A DNA stretch of 12,500 bases, taken from Zygnema cylindricum. Its lineage: Eukaryota > Streptophyta > Zygnematophyceae > Zygnematales > Zygnemataceae. The notes under the pieces are model-generated. The model worked only from the letters and a program-made list of their open reading frames with translations, searched no databases and was not told the DNA's origin. The stretch lies in assembly GCA_037447655.1 (NCBI GenBank), contig JBBHKE010000363.1, positions 116,164 to 128,663 of the forward strand. The letters run 5' to 3'. The position numbers were made by a program, and so were the translations under genes. The first letter of the stretch is position 1. Each line of letters begins with the position of its first letter. Shown piece by piece: positions 1 to 7,121 of the stretch.

Positions 1-6
1 CATGCC

Positions 7-77
7 TAAGCCCATGGGCTAACACTGAAGACTGCTTTTGATGTGGCGGTTAGCGATAATCGCAACACATGCGATTA
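7..77. repeat. Short palindromes at window start
   Basis: There is a perfect 12-bp palindrome AGCCCATGGGCT at 9-20, and a 7-7-7 stem-loop TAATCGC-AACACAT-GCGATTA at 57-77. The second could also fold as GCGAT-A-ATCGC at 53-63. No gene is nearby. They may belong to a repeat that extends left of the window, but nothing here identifies one. Confidence 0.5.
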
Positions 78-279
78 GGGCAGGGCGAAAAAAAAACAAA
101 ATAAGAGTTTATCGCATCAAATAAGATAAAAAAAGAAATAAGATAAATCCCAATATAAGTCATGCAACAGAGTTCCGTACAAAATCTGACAAATCGTACA
201 CAAATCGTACATTCACACGGTCGAAACGCGGCTGTCGGACGAATATGTGCGAGCGGGATTTTTTACGACCTGGTTTTTT

Positions 280-400
280 TCCTTTTTAGAACGCACATTC
301 TCATGCGTCCGCGATTACTAAAACTAATTTATTGTAATTTTTAACTTAAAAAGGTACATTTATGTACGGTCTGACATTGACCGTACACCACTCTATTAAA
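280..400 (+). repeat. Diverged dispersed repeat, copy 1
   Basis: This segment aligns with 1077-1190 in the same order and orientation. Shared landmarks are a CATGCG-CGCGATTA block, a TTTTTACTTAA block, a GTAC-ATTT-GTACGG block and a closing block of the form CC(G/A)TACACCAC(T/A)CTATT. Similarity fades to the left, although both copies also have GTACAAAAT and AAATCGTACATT upstream (about 177 and 940). It looks like an old duplicated repeat of unknown class. No open frame in it looks coding. Confidence 0.6.
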
Positions 401-507
401 AAAAGTAAAAACTGAATATAACCCTAAATAGAATAAAGAAAAAAATAGAATAAACTACGCTATTTGAGAATAAAACAAAAAAAAAGCGGGACGGGATTAG
501 CGTACAC

Positions 508-532
508 AACGCTAATAGCGATTGGCGGTGTA
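508..532. repeat. Transposon-end-like inverted repeat, left member
   Basis: The 25-nt block containing GCTAATAGCGATTGGCGGTG is close to the right terminus of the fold-back elements at 6768-6987 and 9335-9524 (CACTAATAGCGATTCACGGTG-like). It is also an inverted repeat, about 21 of 25 by eye, of the block at 757-780. The two could be the ends of one element of about 275 bp, or the facing ends of two neighbouring decayed elements. Confidence 0.55.
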
Positions 533-556
533 GTTTTCGTCAGAAGTCACAATCGG

Positions 557-620
557 GTACCCGAATCCGTACTTATCCGTACCCTGACAGCCGCGTCGGA
601 TCCGGAATGGATTCGGGTGC
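557..620. repeat. Inverted repeat ACCCGAATCC / GGATTCGGGT
   Basis: A 10-bp perfect inverted repeat at 559-568 and 609-618 extends to 557-620 with one wobble pair and about 40 nt between the arms. The sequence around it is more GC-rich than the neighbours and contains GGGTACCC, CGGATCCGG and GGGGCCGGCC. Similar GGTACCCGAA-rich repeats are common in plant genomes, a resemblance from general knowledge and not a database match. Confidence 0.5.
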
Positions 621-756
621 CAATATTCAGGGGCCGGCCAGATTCGGCCGCGTGATTCAAAAAAGAAAAAAAAAATCGGGTGCGGCCGGGTAAGCAAAAA
701 ATGAAAAAAATTGAAGGGTTCGTAGGGTATGTAACCGTACAGTACTGAACTGTACT

Positions 757-827
757 GTACACCGCGAATCGTTAGTAGCGTTGAGAAATTATTAGTGTTA
801 AAAATTAATTAGGGTATTAACACTAAT
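757..827. repeat. Transposon-end-like block plus small fold-back
   Basis: Positions 757-780 (GTACACCGCGAATCGTTAGT and on) resemble the left terminus of the fold-back elements. It is preceded by an alternating run of CAGTAC/TGTACTGTAC. Just after it, ATTAGTGTTA at 791-800 and TAACACTAAT at 818-827 form a perfect 10-bp inverted repeat with a 17-nt loop. This probably marks a short decayed relative of the same transposon family. Confidence 0.5.
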
Positions 828-1076
828 TACGATTTCTACTTTTTTTATTTTTTTAAGTTTAACTCTAATTGATCTATAATTCTAATTTTGGTACGATGGA
901 TCTGCCATCAGGATCTTCACGGTAAAATAGGTAAAAGTACAAAATTTTATAAATCGTACATTTATGCGTCCTTTGAATCTAAATTTTTCATAACTCTAAT
1001 TTGGGTACTCGCGCAAATATTTATTACGCCACACATATTTTTACACTAAAATAGGTACGATCTCCTCCTCTCTTTT

Positions 1077-1190
1077 ATTCTGAGCGCAGTTTTACATGCG
1101 ATCGCGATTATTTTAATCCATTTTTCGTATTTTTTACTTAATAAAGTACCATTTTGTACGGACAGACACGTCCATACACCACACTATTCA
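1077..1190 (+). repeat. Diverged dispersed repeat, copy 2
   Basis: This is the second copy of the repeat described at 280-400, in the same orientation and about 790 bp downstream. The best conserved part is the last 60 bp, ending in the TACACCACACTATT block. Between the copies the sequence is AT-rich with scattered GTAC, and nothing in it resembles a gene. Confidence 0.6.
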
Positions 1191-1490
1191 ATATTATCAT
1201 AAATTAGAATTTTGAACGCTAATTCTCTAGAACCGTAATTAACGTAAAGGAAAAAGTACTATTAGGGGGGCGTTCCATCAGGAAATTCTGTAATCGTACG
1301 AACAACATTACAAAATGCTACACTTTGAACGATGCTCTCTTCGCGCAGAGTTTGTAATCCACGTGCTCCGAAATGAGTGGTACCACGTAAGATAAGATCG
1401 TATATTGAAAATCGTCATATATTTTTTACACCGACCAACTTCAACTCGAAATCGTCATTTGCATACCATGTACGTGAGGACCAGGGCATC

Positions 1491-1572
1491 GTACCACACA
1501 CATTTTGTACTCTTTGCAAACGATTGTCATTGTACCATACACATTTTGTACTCTTTGCAAACGCTTGTCAGG
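1491..1572 (+). repeat. Tandem repeat, 41-bp unit, two copies
   Basis: The unit starts GTACCA(C/T)ACACATTTTG and runs through TACTCTTTGCAAACG. Copies are at 1491-1531 and 1532-1572 with only a few differences. The end of the second copy (ACGCTTGTCAGG) is also the start of a different 30-bp tandem pair, so two tandem arrays of different period overlap here. Confidence 0.85.
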
Positions 1573-1620
1573 TGCCAGCTCATTATTTCAACGCTTATCA
1601 GATGCTAGCTCATTATTTTT
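1561..1620 (+). repeat. Tandem repeat, 30-bp unit, two copies
   Basis: Copies at 1561-1590 and 1591-1620 share ACGCTT(G/A)TCAG(G/A)TGC and AGCTCATTATTT. The array overlaps the end of the 41-bp array by about 12 bp. This suggests that stepwise duplication occurred twice at the same place. Confidence 0.85.
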
Positions 1621-1639
1621 AGGGTTTATGTTTTTCCGC

Positions 1640-1723
1640 GTGACGAATGAGCGTTTCCACAAATAGTGTGACGAATGGCCGGTAACAAAAATAGCGCGAC
1701 GAAAGCTCGATACGAGATCATTT
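1640..1723 (+). repeat. Tandem repeat, 28-bp period, three degraded copies
   Basis: The core G(T/C)GACGAA(T/A)G recurs at 1640, 1668 and 1696, exactly 28 bp apart. An ACAAAAATAG-like tail precedes the second and third cores. Divergence is higher than in the arrays just upstream. No coding potential is evident. Confidence 0.7.
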
Positions 1724-1830
1724 TCGTGATTTTCGTTGAATTTTTGAATGAATATATCATGTGCAAAAAATTTCGATTTCCGTTGGTTTGCTGTCGTGAC
1801 ACGTTTATTCATTATCCAATGTGTCGCGGC

Positions 1831-2040
1831 TCAATTTTTGTGTAAATAATGCTCCACCTCCTCGAGGTACATCACCATTTCCAGAAACTTTCGAAGTGAA
1901 TGTTTCGTGAAAAAACATCCAACGGTCAATGTTACCTCCCAGACCTTTGGAGAATATTGGTAAGATTTTGTGTAATGTTGTTCCCGTATAAAAACAAAAT
2001 AAGAGGTACGGCCCAATACGGATAGGTATGGATTTCTGTA
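1831..2040 (-). CDS. Possible terminal exon, unrecognised protein
   Basis: On the minus strand this segment is open for about 70 codons and ends in TGA. The composition looks protein-like, with well-spread aromatic and charged residues, a SPKVWEVTLTVGCFF core and a FLEMVMYLEEVEHYL amphipathic tail. A splice-acceptor-like TTTACAG lies just upstream on that strand, at about 2040. There is no convincing start codon context, no upstream exon, and I recognise no family. It could be the last exon of a gene or captured gene fragment, or a chance open frame in repeat-rich DNA. Calling it coding is inference. Confidence 0.2.
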   Translation of the reverse strand, partial: YRNPYLSVLGRTSYFVFIREQHYTKSYQYSPKVWEVTLTVGCFFTKHSLRKFLEMVMYLEEVEHYLHKN

Positions 2041-2089
2041 AACAACCTCACTTTTCGTCTGATGGAACGCCACCCTTAGAGTAATTTTT

Positions 2090-2118
2090 GCTTTGCCCTT
2101 TTTCTAAAAAGGCAAAGC
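2090..2118. repeat. Strong stem-loop GCTTTGCC...GGCAAAGC
   Basis: GCTTTGCC and GGCAAAGC pair perfectly, and TTTTT/AAAAA continues the stem after one unpaired C, leaving a CT loop. This gives about 13 bp in 29 nt. It sits outside any supported gene. On either strand the A/T part could resemble a Pol III-type T run, but no promoter was seen. Confidence 0.6.
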
Positions 2119-2334
2119 ACTGTAGTCGCATTCGTCTCTGGTGACAACGATAATTGATCGTCGATTGTTTTTGTGTAAGATTGTGAGCCGTTGAGTTATT
2201 TGAGTTTTGATTGGCTTTGTCATGTTCCATTTTGATGTAATGAAAAGAGACACGTGGTACAGTCCTATTTGTTGTATTTCGCGTGGTTGTAGTGGTATGG
2301 TAAAAGGCCAAACAAAATCGACGTCACGCCAAAA

Positions 2335-2597
2335 TGTCGTGTTATCAATACCGGTTAAGTAACGTACAGTATTGTACTTTTAATTTTTGCACGTACGATC
2401 CTGTCACATGACGCCACGTTGTCGTGGTCTCAATATTTGTACACTACTGTTATTTCACTGTTGGCGTGATGTACGATGTGTCGTTTAATCTATACCAATA
2501 CAGAACCGTACATTATCGCACTTTTAATTTTGGCGCGTGAGATCTTGTCACATCACGCCACGTTGTCGTGTTCTAAACATCCGTACACTACACAACA
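2335..2597 (+). repeat. Tandem duplication, about 144-bp unit
   Basis: The block starting TGTCGT at 2335 recurs at 2479. Shared landmarks are ATACC(G/A)...CGTACA, the CTTTTAATTTT block, GATC(C/T)TGTCACAT(G/C)ACGCC and ACGTTGTCGTG, then GTACACTAC. The second copy is truncated or decayed after about 120 bp. Both copies contain the CACGCCACG motif. There is no coding signal. Confidence 0.75.
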
Positions 2598-2644
2598 AAT
2601 CGTAATTAGAGTAGATAACGCTATTTCGGTCACCATAAATTTCG

Positions 2645-2666
2645 ACTCTATCACGTTAAATAGAGT
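2645..2666. repeat. Stem-loop ACTCTAT / ATAGAGT
   Basis: A perfect 7-bp inverted repeat with an 8-nt loop lies in AT-rich DNA at the boundary between the GTAC-rich left part and the GTAC-poor segment that follows. No function can be assigned. Confidence 0.45.
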
Positions 2667-2767
2667 AAATGATTCAATTTTTTAATTTATACTATTTAAG
2701 GAAAATTTTAATTAGTTGTCATGCATGAGAGACAAGCAAGCAAACATGCATCACAACCAGCAAAGTT

Positions 2768-3270
2768 ATGCTCACAAACATAAATACCAACGAAAATAAA
2801 TACGAAAAGACAAAAAATATAAACACCATGAGAAGGAATAAAGGTGAAAATGACCCAAAGAGAGATGGGGAAGAATACTCCCCTAGAGTGAAGTGGACCC
2901 AATTATTAATACTAAGCCACGAGGTAGCCACTAGGCTCTCGGGTCTTCAACGTATTCTTTACAAGAGTTATCTCAAAAGAAAGCAACGAAGCAAAATAAA
3001 CACTTCCAACCAAACCAAGAAAATCGGATTCGGTCAAAATGGCACTTTTCCAAGACAACAGCAATGCCACACAAACAAATACACTCAAACAAACCGTCCA
3101 GCTGTCCGGAGAACGGTGCAGCCCCAATACAAGATGCCATGCCTCAAGCCTCCACTCCACCAATCGCCAAAAATACAAATTTGGAGGGAAACCTTCAAGA
3201 CTTGGGCGAAGACGTGTGGATTAAAAACGAGGCAAAAAACAAGGAGAGAAAAATCCGTACGCTAACTTGA
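2768..3270 (+). other. Low-T stretch open in several forward frames
   Basis: The plus strand here is A/C/G-rich and T-poor, so stop codons are scarce. One frame is open at 2768-3265, a second at 3039-3224 and a third at 3064-3270, so all three are open together at 3064-3224. The predicted products are basic or Asn/Gln-rich and match no family I know. The part after ATG 3039 (MALFQDNSNATQTNT) and the C-terminal part of the 3064 frame (LQDLGEDVWIKNEAKNKE) look the most protein-like. They are in different frames. A decayed transposon ORF or gene leader is possible, but composition alone explains the open frames. Confidence 0.25.
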
Positions 3271-3378
3271 ATCTATCACTAGCTAACAAGAGGATAAAGA
3301 AATAATGGGCAATCGCTGGCAAGGAGGAAGCAAGGAAACTGCTCCGCTGCCAAGAGAAAATTCTTGTCCGAAAACTAA

Positions 3379-3500
3379 AATTCTCTAAGTTTGAGAATTA
3401 GCCTAAGTAGGAGCTACGCTAGGCCTAAGAGAAAATAGCCTACGGCTAACCTACTTTACATGCATAAAACTCATTAGGATATTGGCCAATAGGCGGCCAA
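3379..3500. repeat. Inverted-repeat-rich spacer
   Basis: Contains AATTCTC-TAAGTTT-GAGAATT at 3379-3399 (7-bp stem, 7-nt loop) and TTGGCC-AATAGGC-GGCCAA near 3482-3500. Between them are several overlapping TAGCCTA/CTAGGCCTAAG segments that can pair in more than one way. No gene was found between 3270 and 3860. Confidence 0.5.
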
Positions 3501-3675
3501 CATCGTCTGCCGTAAGCCTAAAAAAATCCACCTTCCGAGGGTAAAAACACTCCTTACCTACATGTACGCGCAATTTTCGCGACTTAAACATATGAAATGT
3601 ATCGAAGCGTCGCATGAAAATTGCGATTCGCCTCAAAACGATACTCCACGTCCATATGTCGAAATCGCTTGCATA

Positions 3676-3752
3676 CGCACGAAACGAAACATACCGCACG
3701 AAATACTCAAAATCGAAATACATGCGCACGAAATGAAATTTATCGCACGAAA
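3676..3752 (+). repeat. CGCACGAAA motif repeated four times
   Basis: CGCACGAAA starts at 3676, 3695, 3725 and 3744, giving spacings of 19, 30 and 19 bp. Related CGAAATTTCGCATG and GAACGAAAC segments follow. The motif keeps the minus strand free of stops (3924-3451, 157 codons), and I regard that long open frame as a by-product of the repeats. Confidence 0.6.
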
Positions 3753-3853
3753 TTAGTACAGTTCGACAAACATATAAATAAATGAACTGACGCGAAATTT
3801 CGCATGAGCGAACGAAACAGCAAGACGTGCGTGCATAAAATCGTGCGTGTGAA

Positions 3854-4245
3854 ATTCTATGGGCTCCATTGCCCACAGAATTCACAGATCCAAAAGAAGC
3901 TAATCTAGATAGTGCCGAGTCCAAGTTGATATAAACCCAAATGAATGATCCCTTGACAATTAGAACCCCAATACACCTTCACCCCTGTGAAGAGAAGACC
4001 TTATGTGTGCTCAGTTCCACCACAGAATGCAAAGTTTGAATATGTGTTTTGGACAATATTCCCCACTTTGACTTTCCCACTGAATATGTGCCACCCTGGC
4101 ACGCAACGACTCTAACTGACTACACCCCTGTGTAGCTTGGACTCCCCTGAGTCCGGAGCAAAAAGAATCACTGAATTTGCTCACCCGAGCATTAAGTTAT
4201 GGTTGGTCAAAGATGACCTTTATAGTTACAAGCTCTCTTAGAGAG
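3854..4245. repeat. Cluster of eight short hairpins
   Basis: Perfect or near-perfect stems: ATTCTATGGGC/GCCCACAGAAT (3854-3881, one mismatch); CTTCAC-CCCT-GTGAAG (3977-3992); GTGCCA-CCC-TGGCAC (4088-4102); CTACAC-CCCT-GTGTAG (4120-4135); GGACTC-CCCT-GAGTCC (4139-4154); TGCTC-ACCC-GAGCA (4178-4191); GGTCA-AAGA-TGACC (4205-4218); CTCTC-TTA-GAGAG (4233-4245). Seven fall within 4088-4245 except for the second at 3977. Stem sequences differ while five loops are variants of CCC(T), read as AGGG or GGG on the minus strand. This is directly visible; the function is unknown. Confidence 0.8.
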
Positions 4246-4321
4246 TGGTACCTAAATATCATTAAGTCTTGGTCTGCCTACTCACGACTACCTACTACTA
4301 AACCCTAGTCCAATAGGAACA
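3860..4321. mobile_element. Candidate solo LTR, TG...CA, 462 bp
   Basis: The segment begins TGGGCTCC and ends AGGAACA on the plus strand, so read on the minus strand it runs TGTTCC...GCCCA. Both readings satisfy the 5'-TG...CA-3' rule of LTRs. CTAT at 3857-3860 and 4322-4325 is a possible short target duplication, although it overlaps the first base of the TG boundary. Length (462 bp) is close to that of the copia LTRs further right, but the sequences do not align. No primer-binding site or polypurine tract flanks it and there is no second copy in the window. The interior differs from its surroundings: GTAC-poor, richer in CCC, and full of short hairpins. It may instead be another kind of element. 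Confidence 0.4.
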
Positions 4322-4452
4322 CTATATAGTACAAGAAGGTACGACGGGCGATGTACTTATTGTACGGCCATTGTACGACATGGTCTACAAGGTGACATTT
4401 GCTAAATCGGGAGCCATGGTTCCTCCTCCCATCTTCTCCAATATCAAATAAT

Positions 4453-4554
4453 GTGGCGCCACGTGGCACCGTGTGAGGCTATCCCTAAAGACCGCCAAAA
4501 GCTTATTGTGGGTGGCGGCTGTAATGGTGGGCGTCCGATCAGTTGTATTTATAC
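4453..4554 (+). promoter_or_regulatory. Promoter-like patch, G-box palindromes and TATA
   Basis: GTGGCGCCAC (4453-4462) overlaps CCACGTGG (4459-4466), which contains the G-box core CACGTG bound by plant bZIP and bHLH factors. About 80 bp downstream is GTATTTATAC (4545-4554), a weak TATA-like sequence. No open frame or exon follows that I can defend. The patch could be a remnant promoter or could belong to a transposon. The assignment is inference from motifs only. Confidence 0.25.
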
Positions 4555-4678
4555 GGCTTCGATTCGCTTCCATGCATGAATTCATTAATGCGCGTTTTCG
4601 TTAATCTGTTGCGAATTAGTCTTTTAGATCAATAGTTATATATGCGTGAAACATGCCAGAGTGTATCGTTTCGTTAGT

Positions 4679-4753
4679 GCCTTGATGGATGAGGTGTAGG
4701 TCTACATAGTAATCTGTAGACCCTGGTTCAAATCCGGCCGGAAGCAGAATTTT
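4679..4753 (+). repeat. Degenerate tRNA-like sequence, possible SINE head
   Basis: GGTTCAAATCC at 4725-4735 matches the Pol III B box exactly. TGGATGAGGTG from 4686 fits the A box (TRGCNNAGNGG) with one mismatch, at normal tRNA spacing. Counting back from the B box places T8, A14 and G15 correctly. The T stem has four of five pairs and the acceptor stem four of seven, and TTTT at 4750-4753 could terminate Pol III. The anticodon arm is replaced by a perfect 8-bp hairpin, GGTCTACA/TGTAGACC with an 8-nt loop, so this is not a working tRNA. A tRNA pseudogene or the head of a tRNA-derived SINE fits best. No SINE tail or flanking duplication was found. Confidence 0.55.
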
Positions 4754-5488
4754 ACAATTACTAGTAAAATACCTTCTAATTTATTTTGTCTCCTTCTAAA
4801 TGACGCAGCAGCCATGGCCTGCCTTTGGTCCTCTCTTCCTCTCTCTTTACATTCTAACTTAAATATAGAAGTGAACTATTAATAACCTTTTTCCAACACT
4901 CTATTTATTTTTCCAATACAGACCTAGAAAATACATAAATTTCAACATGAACTATGTTTTTACCGCATATAGCGATTCTAATTGTTTTCACACGTGTGAA
5001 GTAAGCTGTAAAGTTTAAACTTTAAAGTGGTAAGTGGACACAACTTCATTTAATCCATAGTACACCATAAAGCGATAAAACTGCCATTACTGTACTGTTA
5101 ACATTTATTTATTTTGTACTTTTACCATTTATTTATTTTGCCACTTCTTAACATACTTTTGCTGTGCAGACTTTTATGATTCCTAATCCGACAGTCAAGA
5201 TTTATTTTCATCCGGCGATTGGCCGCCTCCAATAGATAATTGGACAATTGGGCATGGAGAGAAGATGTTTTAAGTGGCGAAAAAAATATTAACATAATCG
5301 CGATGCAGGTGTAATTGTACTTTTCGAGGAATTATTATTTATTAGCTTCAGCCTACCGAGGAAGCTTCGCGGTCATTTCAAGGTCCGTGGTCAATTGTCC
5401 TTTCCCAACTTGCCACGCCATAAGAACCGACAAAAAACTATTTTGTTTTATGCGACCACTGCACGCGTCTCAAAACTTTTTCTTTGGA
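4754..5488. other. AT-rich spacer, no gene seen
   Basis: No coding signal. It contains two adjacent perfect 14-bp palindromes, TTCACACGTGTGAA (4987-5000, with a CACGTG core) and AAAGTTTAAACTTT (5010-5023). There is also a 24-bp-period direct repeat of CATTTATTTATTTTG at 5102-5116 and 5126-5140. A C/T-rich run lies at about 4829-4850. Confidence 0.6.
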
Positions 5489-5491
5489 TAA

Positions 5492-6272
5492 GGGTATGTC
5501 CCCGTTTACGTGTAACTTAGCGAACTTACTTTGTATTTTAGCGCGGATCTAGCGAACCCGCTTTTCAAGTGTCCCTATGTGTAAGAACGTAACCGTAACT
5601 TACGTTTTTGACGATTGTATACGTCGACAATACCTGTGACGGTTGTCAATGTCTACAATCTCTGTGTTGTCGGAAGTTATATTTGGAACTGCTTGTGTGA
5701 CGTCGCATGTCTTACCGTGACATTGTAGACGTACCGCCTTCCAGTCTGTGCCGTTTCACGGTTGAAGAAGTTGCGCTTTGCCTTTGGGTCTCCTGTCCAG
5801 TCGACGTGAATTGACATCAGAATTTTGAGACCCTTGCAAAAAAAAAATCCGTACTGGACGAAAACGGACAAAACCAAACAAATTGTGTGATTTTCTTTGT
5901 CGTATTAAATGCAAACAGACAAAACATAGCAACTTCCGTACTTTCCTTTGTTTTTGAAAATCGTGTGAAAAACTTCGAAAATTACGGCATGTGTGAATAT
6001 GCGTTCCTATTTGTTTATATAAAATCCCTAGTTTTCAAACACATAGCGCATGTGTTTTAAAGATAAGGTTGAAGATGACGTTTTTTGTCGTCGAAGTGGG
6101 TGGAAAAACACAACACGACAAATTTTCGTACATCCTAAGTTCGAGGGTGACGTAAATTGTACTCTACAAATTTGCGATTCCTTCGTACGGTTGGAACTTA
6201 CGCAGTACGGCGCTAAGTTTTACAGGAAAACGACAGAAAAAAACCCTTACTTATGCACATGGGGACACACCC
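5492..6272. mobile_element. Non-autonomous TIR transposon, copy A (781 bp)
   Basis: The left end GGGTATGTCCCC and right end GGGGACACACCC are inverted repeats with one mismatch. TAA flanks both sides (5489-5491 and 6273-6275), which fits the 3-bp TWA target duplication of PIF/Harbinger elements. The whole length aligns with 8350-9078, roughly 85-90% identical in the best parts. Copy A has about 52 bp extra near 5901-5952, bracketed by TTTCTTTGT and TTTCCTTTGT. No transposase motif is visible, and the open frames are broken differently in the two copies. A TATA-like TTATATAAAA is at 6015-6024. Class is inferred: the other copy suggests a TA duplication, so Tc1/mariner-like is not excluded. Confidence 0.75.
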
Positions 6273-6767
6273 TAACTGCAAGCAGATCAATTTTACAATT
6301 TCATTTTTGCGGCAGCTGAACTTTTTCAGGGCAAATGTCCACTGTAAGAAGAGCCCTTCGTTTAAGCTTGTCGTATGGAGTAATGATAACAAAGAAGAAA
6401 AATCATCCTCAGACAAATCAACCCTAACGTGTGTATATGTCCGTACTCGTTAAAAAATTCGTGAAAGTCAACACAAAAAAAAACGCAAAAAGTTCCAAAA
6501 CAAAGTCTCCTTAAAGTTCACATTCCGTTTTTTTTTTCCCAATGTGGTTTTTTTTCTTGTTTTTTTTTGTTCTTAAAGTTTCTGGTGAAATTTCCGTTTT
6601 GTTTTCCTTTCCGGGAATCGTGCAATGTGACGAGGTCAAATATTTGGGATCCACAAACGACAATTTATTTCCGGACGCCTTCAACGTGATCAACTTTTAT
6701 TGGTCAAGTCCGGCGAAGAAGCGACGTCGAATTTTTTGTTTGGACTAAAAGTACAGTACAGTACAGT
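6273..6767 (+). other. Spacer with two weak exon-like open frames
   Basis: The plus frame 6253-6453 overlaps the end of copy A and contains an acceptor-like CTTTTTCAG near 6330. The plus frame 6542-6748 starts with a hydrophobic MWFFFLFFFVLKV run encoded by a T-rich tract and continues CDEVKYLGSTNDNLFPDAF. Neither resembles a family I know and both end in low-complexity or transposon sequence. I treat them as unproven. The T tracts near 6530-6570 alone would produce the Phe/Leu-rich start. Confidence 0.3.
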
Positions 6768-6987
6768 ACACCGTGTATCGCTATTAGTGATAACAATTTT
6801 TTCTCCACTTAAAACATATTTTCTCCGTACACACTTGTCCGATTTTCAGTTTAATACCGCCAATCGGAAGCTGAGAATCTTAACTTCCAATCGAAACCGT
6901 CCGATCTACAATCTGGCATGTGTGTACGGAAAAAATATGTTTTAAGTTCAACAAAAAGCATAAACACTAATAGCGATTCACAGCTGT
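6768..6987. mobile_element. Fold-back miniature transposon, copy 1 (about 220 bp)
   Basis: Left end ACACCGTGTATCGCTATTAG and the reverse complement of the right end (ACAGCTGTGAATCGCTATTA) match closely. Both arms continue through CTTAAAACATATTTT(C/T)TCCGTACACAC, so each arm reaches at least 65 nt. The centre, around GAAGCTGAGAATCTTAACTTC (6869-6889), is itself nearly palindromic, so most of the element can fold into one long imperfect hairpin. It is preceded by CAGTACAGTACAGTACA. No target duplication is clear, so I do not name a superfamily. A homologous copy lies at 9335-9524. Confidence 0.75.
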
Positions 6988-7121
6988 ACTCACCGGTGGG
7001 TTAATTTTTTTCTCTAACCAAGGGCCGTCCTTCCAATGGACTTTTTGAAAATTTCCGGGCAGTTATATTTTATCCTGCATTTTTATTCATATAAACGACA
7101 CGCGTCACCAAATAAGAGGAC

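Noticed and set aside
1491-1723. CRISPR-like array
   Set aside because: The units are directly adjacent without unique spacers, and the sequence is eukaryotic.
1621-2311. Minus-strand frames at 1588-1812 and 2048-2311 as further exons of the 1831-2040 frame
   Set aside because: One overlaps the 28-bp tandem repeats and the other has a skewed Thr/Asn/Gln/Lys composition. No splice sites join them convincingly.
2768-3265. 165-codon basic protein
   Set aside because: All three forward frames are open over part of this T-poor stretch, so length is not evidence of coding.
3451-3924. 157-codon minus-strand open frame
   Set aside because: It runs from inside the candidate LTR through the CGCACGAAA repeats. 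Its Phe/Arg/Ser-rich product follows from those repeats and fits no family.
4385-4585. 66-codon minus-strand frame opposite the promoter-like patch
   Set aside because: No family resemblance, and it overlaps palindromic sequence. It is too short to separate from chance.
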